64,000 nucleotides of DNA from Salvelinus alpinus (taxonomy: Eukaryota; Chordata; Actinopteri; Salmoniformes; Salmonidae). The stretch lies in contig NC_092091.1 of NCBI RefSeq assembly GCF_045679555.1, positions 84,077,657 to 84,141,656 of the forward strand, read 5' to 3'. Of the stretch, positions 56,005 to 64,000 are shown one piece after another. Under the pieces are notes generated by a model, which did no database searches, had not been told where the DNA came from, and was given only the letters and a program-made list of their open reading frames with translations. The position numbers were made by a program, and so were the translations under genes. Each line of letters starts with the position of its first letter. Within the stretch, counting starts at the first letter, position 1.

Positions 56005-56010
56005 TTTATT
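56005..56010 (-). terminator. Candidate polyadenylation signal, SRCR gene B
   Basis: AATAAA on the coding strand, ~355 bases after the stop codon of gene B and next to the 59-bp repeat. Confidence 0.4.
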
Positions 56011-56364
56011 AAAAGCATTCAGTTGATTACATGGCAGTTGAAAGAGCATCTTAACAAAAATCTACATAATAATAAATCTCATAACAATTATAATCAATAA
56101 CATAATTATCTCTATACTACTAACAACATCATAACAATAATCTAAATCATAATCAATATCATAACATTTATAATCAATAACATCATTATCTATATACTAT
56201 ATATTCCAAGGTTCTAGAAAGATAAACTAATTATGAACTTGTTATTAAAATTAGAACCACTTCAGGTTTGTCACCACATTTTAAACACCAGTCCACTGCT
56301 GACCATCGATTTAAAACACAAAACTGACCTAAGATCAGCATGTAGGATCAGCTTCATTCTACTC

Positions 56365-59300
56365 CTACTCCGTCCCCTGGGCTGCTCTCTCCTCTCCCGG
56401 TCCAGCTTCAGCTCTGGAGCTCAGAGAGACCATCTCCATGGCATTGACATAAAGATCCATGCTGCTCACCCTGTTCACTCTCTTCTGCCTCCTGGTGGTC
56501 TAGGGAGACACAGCACCAACAGATAGTCATTTACTCTCTAGTATCTCCATTGTCTCTCCCTCTCCCCCTCACCCTCTCCCTCTAGTTTAAATGACTTGTA
56601 ACGTCTGAGTAAATGTCTTTACCTTGTAGTACAGGTAGGAGGTGGTGATGGCTGTCAGTAGGAGCAGCAGCACTACAACGTGTCTGATGATGAAGGCTGG
56701 CAGAGGAGAGGCTGCAAACAGAAACACCTTTGATGAGGGGACTGATCATCATCACATAGATCTGTGGGAAATCTGTCAATGACAAAGTTATAAGTCTGGT
56801 TCATGTTCAGTTACCTGTGATGGTGAGGGAGAGGAGCTCACTCTCAGAGGAGAAGTTATGAGAGAAAACATAATTGTCATAAACACAGCTGTAGTTCCCT
56901 TGGTGGGAGTCATCTGCAGCAGGGAAGAGGAAGGCAGCAGAGTGATTGACAGCTGGCTGGGTCTGTGTTCTGTTGGAGCCGGTGAACGTGAGGAGGAAGG
57001 AGCCTCCTGGGTACTGTGGCTGAGTGGAGCAGGTGATGGTGAAGCTGTAGCCCCTGAACATCTCGGGCCCCTGGTGGCCCCTGGAGACCCCTCCCATTGA
57101 GTCAGTCAGGGAGATATCAGGCTGGACCAGGAGATCTGTAACAATAAAAGAGAAGAAGAAAAACCTCTTCAACTAGTTTCCTATAGATATGACAATAACA
57201 TCAGCATGTAACAGTGCTAGCCACCCTCCCTCACAGGGCAACATGAGTAGTGGGCCTACAGTCACTGAGACAACATATGTTGATATCAGGCTTAAGCAGG
57301 ACATCTGGAACAAGAGGAGAGAAAAAGAAAACGTAGCTCCTCAACTACTTTCCTCATTTAGATATGACAATAACATGACATGTGACAGTGGTAGTGAGTA
57401 GAGACGTTCACTGAGATAACACTCAAATACAAAAGCATTCTGGGATATTTAACTTGTATTTGATTCCTACTTGACTAAGTGATCTATTTTGCAAAGCAGA
57501 CTGACAAGCTAAACAGTCATCATGAGAGGTGCAGAGGAAGTTGTATGAATGAAGGAAATCAGTTGAATATAATTATAATACAATACATGGCGAAAAGTAT
57601 GTGGAAGTTTCAACCAAGGACAGACAATTCTTACACTTCGCGGCTGAGCAACTGTTGCTCCTAGACGTGTTATGGTAAAAGTCACTGAGCTCTTCAGGTC
57701 ATTCCACTGCCAATCTATGAAGATTGTACCAGCGTGTGCTTGATTTTATTATACACCTGTCAGCAATGGGTGAGGCCGAAACAGCCAAATGCACTAATGT
57801 CCACTTACTTTTGGCCATATAGTGTGTCTTGTTATTATTACCTGAGCAGATCACTGTGAGTCCAGGAGAGAGATAATAACTTCTAGAACACTCCCTCAGT
57901 GAAGACTCAGACCCAGAACAGAAAACTCCAAACCCTCTAGTGGTGTATCCAGGTGGTACTGAAACAGTGGAACCACAACCCAGCTGTCTACACACTACTG
58001 CAGCTACATTCTCCTGGTTCCAGTCCTCAGCTCCCACAATCCTCCACTCTCCCTGGTCGTACCGCTCCACTCCACCAGCACAGCGACTGCCTCCTCCCAC
58101 CAGCCTCACATCATCAGGCTCTGAGAAAAGAAAAGAGAGAGACAGTAATCTTACTATTTTCTCACTAAAACACACCTATATTGTCTCTCATATTCTTCAC
58201 TCCAGGTGAGAAACAATGTTGATTGAGGGACAAACTGTTTCTTACCTGAGCAGGTGAGTCCAACAGCATTACCAGGTAGGCAGGTGTTGTGTTTTCTGTC
58301 TGAGGTGTCACAGTCCAGGAGAAGGGACTCTTTGCCTTTACACTGGAACTCTTTATCCCAGGTCTGACCCTCACCTCCTCCATAGAGCCCCCCCTGTAGA
58401 GCTGCAGGAGCCCCACAGCCAAGCTCCCCACAGACTACCTCTGCATCCTGCCGGTCAAAGTCAGCTTCACACACTGAGGCCCAGGACTGATTGGACTTCA
58501 CCTCCACTCTCCCAGAGCAGAGACCAGCTCCATCCACAAGCCGCACAGACTCTGGAGAAAAAGAGTTGGTTGAACATTCAATCAGTTTTGTTGATGACAC
58601 TGTCAAGGACTAAACACAAATATGTTGGATAAAAGATTGTAGTTTGCTATGTTTGATACTGTAAGAGGTAGAAATGGGTTCTTAGTCACTCAGGATCGGG
58701 TTGGGAATAATGCAGGCAGGAGACAGGAATAAGTTCACTTCACTTTATAGAAAATAAACAGCTGGACATCCATCAGGCAAATATAATGTTTAAATACATC
58801 TGACATCTCTCCCTCTATTTAAATGAAATAAAATCACATAAAACATGATACATGGTAATATTGTATAATGTACAAATAAATCTCTCAATATGACCAGTCT
58901 CTTACCTGAACAGATCACATGATGATAATATCCACCAAAACAGTAACCAGGTCCTCCTCCTGTGATGTTACACTGTCTAACAGAAGACTCATTTCCACTG
59001 CAATGCAATAGTGTGACTCTTCTTCTTCCATCTTCAACCAGACGTCCTCCAGATTCAGATACAGGATTCCCACAGTCCAGCTCTCTACACACAACCTTAA
59101 CCTCTCTCATCATGCTCCACCAACTAGGACATAGACCCAACCACTCTCCTCTGGAGAAGACTTCCACTGTCCCAGAACAGGAAGTGGTCCCATTCACCAG
59201 TCTGACTGAGTCTTCAGCTGTAAACAGCAGAGAGGAAAACACAGTGGTGAGGACAGATGATGACAGTGATTCTGTTATTCTAACAGCAGTAATGCGTTGT

Positions 59301-59479
59301 GGTTGACAAGTATTAGTAGTTCCATAAAACACTACTTGTTATTGGGTTTTAGAATGGTTTTGTATTGACACATGCATTTCTCCATGTGGGATAATAAAGT
59401 TGATTAATATTGAACTGCTATAATCACTGTAGATTTATACTCTACCTACCTGGTGGACTGACGCTTTGAGCCTGGAGAT
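56365..59479 (-). CDS. SRCR(x3)-Ig-transmembrane receptor, copy B (5' exon missing)
   Basis: Paralogue of gene A with the same seven exons and the same exon lengths: 59450-59479 (30), 58906-59217 (312), 58246-58551 (306), 57842-58120 (279), 56815-57135 (321), 56623-56711 (89) and 56365-56499 (135). All splice borders are GT-AG, with no stop or frameshift seen. Domains: linker DLQAQSVSPP, SRCR1 (8 Cys), SRCR2 (8 Cys), SRCR3 (6 Cys), Ig-like domain, transmembrane helix and 44-residue tail (TTRRQKRVNR...AAQGTE). By hand count it differs from A at 32/312 bases in SRCR1, 6/306 in SRCR2, 23/279 in SRCR3 and 4/321 in Ig. It is presumably a cell-surface immune receptor. No signal-peptide exon was found upstream; an inverted promoter-like segment and a polypyrimidine tract lie there instead. 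Confidence 0.85.
57585..57825 (-). mobile_element. Deleted Tc1-like copy in SRCR gene B intron
   Basis: Ends GGCGAAAAGTATGTGGAAG and CTTACTTTTGGCCATATAGT; orthologous in position to 19296-19604 but with a different internal deletion. Confidence 0.7.
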
Positions 59480-59481
59480 CT

Positions 59482-59792
59482 GAGGAGAAAGAGAGAGACA
59501 GAGGAGAAAGGGAGGAGACAGAGGAAGAGAGAGAGAGGAGAAGGGAGGAGTCAGAGGAAGAGAGAGAGACAGAGGAGAAAGGGAGGAGTCAGAGGAAGAG
59601 AGAGACAGAGGAGAAAGGGAGGAGTCAGAGGAAGAGAGAGACAAAGGAGAAAGGGAGGAGTCACAGGAAGAGAGAGACAGAGGAGAAAGGGAGGAGTCAG
59701 AGGAAGAGAGAGACAGAGGAGAAAGGGAGGAGTCACAGGAAGAGAGAGACAGAGGAGAAAGGGAGGAGTCACAAGAAGAGAGAGACAGAGGT
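59482..59792. repeat. ~36-bp purine-rich tandem repeat, upstream of SRCR B
   Basis: GAGGAAGAGAGAGACAGAGG with AGAAAGGGAGGAGTCA, about 8 copies (4.5 in gene A). Confidence 0.92.
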
Positions 59793-59841
59793 TAAATGAA
59801 CATCAACATGACCTTTCATGATGTGATGGGAAGACAGGTTT

Positions 59842-60335
59842 ATTATGAGGTTTCATGTGTTTGGTTACATAGTGTCCAATGTTCTTCTGAGTGATAAAAC
59901 AGTAAAGTTTGGTGGAGGAGGAATAATGGTTTGGGGATGTTTTAAACGCTACAGCAACAGACAATGTGATAAAACATTCAACATTAAGAGTGTTTACTTA
60001 TCAGACCCACATATATAATAAATATACTATAATATACTATACTCATATGCTTTTAGTACTCACACATGAATCATGTCATGTGTTGTTTTGAGCCAGCAGT
60101 AAAAACACACTGACATGACAGTTCCTCTTATGGCCACTAGGTGATAATCTGGTGTCACAGACGCAGGACTGTAGACTAGAAAGAAGCATTTCACCAATTA
60201 TCTCTCCTTTCTCCTAAAGTGTGCACTTGTTCCCTTCACTGAAATGACTGGTAAACTAAATATGGTGGAAACGCCCACTTGATAACAGAAGGTAGAGTCC
60301 TCTGAGTGGAACGGTGGGAGACAAACAGTACCTCC
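59842..60335 (-). other. Inverted duplicate of 39781-40216 (promoter-like segment)
   Basis: On the minus strand it carries the same ACTCAGAGGACTCTACCTTC to ACATGAAACCTCAT order as 39781-40216. The following first exon (signal peptide) seen at 40297 is absent here. It holds an extra 64 bases (59902-59965) flanked by an 11-bp repeat. Confidence 0.8.
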
Positions 60336-61682
60336 CCCTTCTCCCCTCTCCTCTCCTCCTTCCTCTCCCCCTCTCTTCTCCTCTTCTCCCCTATCCTCTC
60401 CTCCCCCTTCTCCCCTCTCCTCTTCTCTTCTCCCCTCCCCTCTCTCTTCTCCTCTTCTCCCCTCTCCTCTCCCCTCTCCTCTTCTCCCCCTCGCCTCTCC
60501 CCTCTCTTCTCCTCCTCTCCTCCCCGTCTCCCCCTCTCCTCTTCTCCCCAATTTCCTCATATACCCCTCTCATTTCCCCCTTCTCCTCTCCTCCCGTTCT
60601 CCCCCTCTCCCCTTCTCCCCCCTTCTCCCCCCTCTCTTCTTCTCCCCCCTCTCTTCTTCTCCCCCTCTCCTCTTCTCCCGCTCTATTCGCCTCCTCTCTT
60701 CTCCTCCCCCTCTCCTCTTCTCACGTTCTCTTCTCCCCCTCTCTTCTCCTCTTCTCCCCTCTCCTCTCCCCCCCTCTATACTCTCCTCTCCCCTCTACTC
60801 CCACACTCCACTCCTCTCCACACTCCCCTCTCCCTCCCACCCTTTTCCTCCCCTCTCTCCTCCCCCTTTTCCACTCCTCTTCCTTCCCCTCTCCTCATCT
60901 ACCCCTCTCACTTCCCTCTTCTCCTCTCTGCCCCCCTCTCCTCTTCTCCGACTCTCTCCTTCTCCCCTTCTCCTCTGACTCTCTCCTTCTCCCCTCTTCT
61001 CCCCCTCTCCTCTCCTCTTCCTTTCCTCCCCCTCTCTTCTTCTCCCCCTCTCCTCTCCTCCTCTACTCTTCTCCCCCCTCCTCGTCCTCCCCCTATCTGC
61101 TTCTCCCTCTCTCTTCTCCTCCTCTCAGTTCCCCCTTCTCCTCTCCTCCACCCCTCTCCTCTCCTCCACCCCTCTCCTCTCCCCTCCCCCCTCTCTTCTC
61201 CTCCCCCCTCTCTTCTCCTCCCACCTCTCCTGTCCTCCCCCTCTCTTCTCCTCCTATCTGCTTCTCCCCCTCTCTTCTCCTTTTCTCCCCCTCTCAGTTC
61301 CCCCTTCTCCTCTCCTCCACCCCTCTCCTCTCCCCTCCCCCCTCTCCTCTCCTCCCACCTCTCCTATCCTCTTCTCCCCCTCTCTCCTCCTCATCTCCCC
61401 CTTTCCTCTTCTACCCCTCTCACTTCCCCCTTCTCCCCCCACCCCCCCTCTCCTCTTCTCCCCCCTCTATTCTCCTCTTCTCCCCCTCTCCCCCTCTCTT
61501 CTCCCATTCTCCCCTTCTCCCCCTTTTCCTCTTCTACCCCCTCTCTCCTCTCCCCCCTCTCCACCTCTCCTCCCCCTCTCATCCCCCCTCTCGCCCCTCT
61601 CCTTCTCTTCTACCCCTCTCCTCTTCTCCCCACTCTCCTCTCATCTTCTTCCCCTCTCCTCCCCCCCTTCCCCTCTTCTCTT
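60336..61682. repeat. 1.35-kb polypyrimidine tract upstream of SRCR B
   Basis: Nearly pure C/T on the plus strand, with rare A/G. Frames open for over 460 codons are artefacts. It is the counterpart of 21809-23656 upstream of gene A. Confidence 0.95.
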
Positions 61683-61684
61683 CA

Positions 61685-61797
61685 GTTTACTCGGTAGTGA
61701 ATGTTGCAAACGAGGACAGATGATTTTAACACTACGTGCTTCATAACTCTGTGGTCCCGTTCTGTGTGACCTACCACTTCACAGATGAGCCATAAGA
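61685..61797 (-). mobile_element. Tc1-like fragment
   Basis: GTGAATGTTGCAAACGAGGACAG-type sequence, then GTGGTCCCGTTCTGTG, matches 41445-41550 in the Tc1 remnant. Confidence 0.7.
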
Positions 61798-61835
61798 CTG
61801 TTAAATAGTTCATTAATGGTTACCTGGACTGTCTG

Positions 61836-62418
61836 CACTGACACTACAAACACTCACTAGACTACACACTATATAAACACTCACAAGACTACACATACAC
61901 ACTATATAAACTATCACTAGACTACACATACACACTATATAAACACTCACTAGACTACACATACACACTATATAAACACTCACTAGACTACACATACACA
62001 CTATATAAACACTCACTAGACTACACACTATATAAACACTCACCAGACTACACATACACACTATATAAACACTCACCAGACTACACATACACACCATATA
62101 AACTAACTAAACTCCACACACTATATAAACACTCACTAGACTACACATACACACTATATAAACACTCACTAGACTACACATACACACTATATAAACACTC
62201 ACCAGACTACACATACACTATATAAACACTCACCAGACTACACACTATATAAACACTCACCAGACTACACACTATATAAACACTCACCAGACTACACATA
62301 CACACTATATAAACACTCACTAGACTACACATACACACTATATAAACACTCACTAGACTACACATACACACTATATAAACACTCACTAGACTACACACTA
62401 TATAAACACTCACTAGAT
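61836..62418. repeat. ~33-bp minisatellite with TATATAAA, about 18 copies
   Basis: Unit CACACTATATAAACACTCAC TAGACTACACATA; shorter 25-bp units lack ATACACAC. Confidence 0.95.
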
Positions 62419-62439
62419 TTAACATTCATTATATGCTTC

Positions 62440-63645
62440 TTCTGCTCTGTTCTTCATGTACATATCTACCTCAAATATCTTATTATTATCTATCCTGATA
62501 TCTAGTCACTTTACCCTGCCTTCATGTACATATCTACCTCAAATACCTTATTATTATCTATCCTGATATCTAGTCACTTTACCCTGCCTTCATGTACGTA
62601 TCTACCTCAAATATCTTATTATTATCTATCCTGATGTCTAGTCACTTCACCCTGCCTTCATGTACATATCTACCTCAAATACCTTATTATTATCTATCCT
62701 GATATCTAGTCACTTTACCCTGCCTTCATGTACGTATCTACCTCAAATATCTTATTATTATCTATCCTGATGTCTAGTCACTTCACCCTGCCTTCATGTA
62801 CATATCTACCTAAAATACCTTATTATTATCTATCCTGATATCTAGTCACTTTACCCTGCCTTCATGTACATTTCTACCTCAAATACCTTATTATTATCTA
62901 TCCTGATGTCTAGTCACTTTGCCCTGCCTTCATGTACATATCTACCTCAAATACCTTATTATTATCTATCCTGATATCTAGTCACTTTACCCTGCCTTCA
63001 TGTACATATCTACCTCAAATACCTTATTATCTATCCTGATGTCAAGTCACTTTACCCTGCCTTCATGGACATATCTACCTCAAATACCTTATTATTATCT
63101 ATCCTGATGTCTAGTCACTTTACCCTGCCTTCATGTACATATCTACCTCAAAAAACGTATTATTATCTATCCTGATGTCAAGTCACTTTACCCTGCCTTC
63201 ATGTACATATCTACCTCAAATACCTTATTATTATCTATCCTGATGTCTAGTCACTTTACCCTGCCTTCATGTACATATCTACCTCAAATACCTTATTATT
63301 ATCTATCCTGATGTCTAGTCACTTTACCCTGCCTTCATGTACATATCTACCTCAAATACCTTATTATTATCTATCCTGATGTCTAGTCACTTTACCCTGC
63401 CTTCATGTACATATCTACCTCAAATACCTTATTATTGTCTATCCTGATGTCTAGTCACTTTGCCCTGCCTTCATGTACATATCTACCTCAAATACCTTAT
63501 TATTATCTATCCTGATGCCTAGTCACTTTACCCTGCCTTCATGTACATATCTACCTCAAATACCTTATTATTATCTATCCTGATATCTAGTCACTTTACC
63601 CTGCCTTCATGCACATATCTACCTCAAATACCTTATTATTATCGA
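62440..63645. repeat. 68-bp minisatellite derived from a LINE 3' UTR, about 17.5 copies
   Basis: Unit CATGTACATATCTACCTCAA ATACCTTATTATTATCTATC plus CTGATATCTAGTCACTTTACCCTGCCTT, period 68 (62455, 62523). AGTCACTTTA...CATGTACATAT.ACCTCAA.A also occurs in the LINE 3' UTR at 25830-25880 (reverse strand). Confidence 0.93.
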
Positions 63646-63659
63646 TTATATATAATATA

Positions 63660-63740
63660 TAACCCCTTGTCTTTTTCCACATTTTGTTAAGTTACAGCCT
63701 TATTCTAAAATGTATTTAAAAACAATCCTCATAAATCTCC
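63660..63740. mobile_element. Tc1-like fragment
   Basis: CTTTTTCCACATTTTGTTAA and GTTACAGCCTTATTCTAAAATG are strings I recognise from a common salmonid Tc1 family. Confidence 0.5.
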
Positions 63741-64000
63741 ACACAGCCGAAGAACACTGTTGGAAACCCTTTTATCTAAGAGGTTATTCAACAAGTTGAA
63801 CCTGTTCAGTTTCCTCCATTTCATTCTGTACTCCAACATCTGCCTGGTATTCAAGATAACACACAACATAGCAGCACCACATTTGGTTTTAATCAACCTC
63901 AGACTTAAATAGCAGTGTTCCAAGAACCTCCACCAGGGGAACTGTAGAATCCTCAAACGGTCCACCACCTTCTCCCAAACTGCCTTCTCATACAAACCAA
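63741..64000 (-). other. Unassigned sequence with an 88-codon frame
   Basis: A minus-strand frame (start MYEKAVWEKVVDRLRI) covers 63729-63995 and may continue a mobile element. No motif was recognised and the sequence runs to the window edge. Confidence 0.3.

Overview
The window looks like nuclear DNA of a salmonid fish (trout, salmon or char). It holds several Tc1-like transposons, a non-LTR element with RT, FADD box and a tail ending in GCGCATGTGACAAATA, a tRNA-derived SINE, a C2H2 zinc-finger gene with the acidic first exon usual in salmonids, and SRCR immune-type genes with GT-AG introns. Species assignment is inference. Its dominant feature is tandem repetition: more than twenty unrelated minisatellites (units 16-105 bp) and two long polypyrimidine tracts. 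Most long open frames here are repeat artefacts.

Layout. 1-14.6 kb (+): a small CRIP-like LIM gene. Exon 1 is at 507, exon 2 at 6454 and exon 3 at 7032; a phase-compatible last exon lies at 14433. Intron 1 carries a 43-bp minisatellite broken by a solo-LTR-like element, and a LINE that was itself hit by a Tc1 transposon. Exon 3 has been amplified into a 7.2-kb array of 68-bp units. 14.6-17.8 kb: 38-, 59-, 28- and 16-bp minisatellites. 18.0-21.3 kb (-): SRCR/Ig receptor gene copy A, followed upstream by a Tc1 fragment and 1.85 kb of polypyrimidine. 24-29.4 kb: 70-bp array, L1-like remnant, LINE copy in reverse, 42-bp array. 29.7-30.3 kb: SINE and a 387-bp terminal-repeat retroelement (TRIM-like) whose LTRs carry a tRNA-like cassette. 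31.7-39.6 kb: more arrays and a ~0.95-kb duplicated block, each copy holding a signal-peptide exon on the minus strand. 39.6-42 kb: a secreted-protein first exon (C1q-like in style) cut off by a tetranucleotide repeat and a hybrid Tc1. 44.2-49.6 kb (+): broken zinc-finger gene with a Tc1 in its intron. 49.8-51.5 kb: L1-like remnant. 51.5-55.5 kb: 44- and 38-bp arrays. 56.0-59.5 kb (-): SRCR/Ig gene copy B. 59.8-61.7 kb: inverted copy of the 39.8-40.2 kb region and a second polypyrimidine tract. 61.8-63.6 kb: two further arrays.

How the parts relate. SRCR copies A and B form a tandem duplication about 38 kb apart. Introns, SRCR2 and the Ig exon are nearly identical, but SRCR1 and SRCR3 differ by 8-10 %, mostly with amino-acid change, which suggests diversifying selection. 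Neither copy shows a linked signal-peptide exon; candidate signal exons occur elsewhere in the window. Best leads for new biology: the TRIM with a tRNA-like LTR, the exon-derived 68-bp satellite with an in-frame stop, the SRCR divergence pattern, and a minisatellite whose every unit carries paired splice-site signals.
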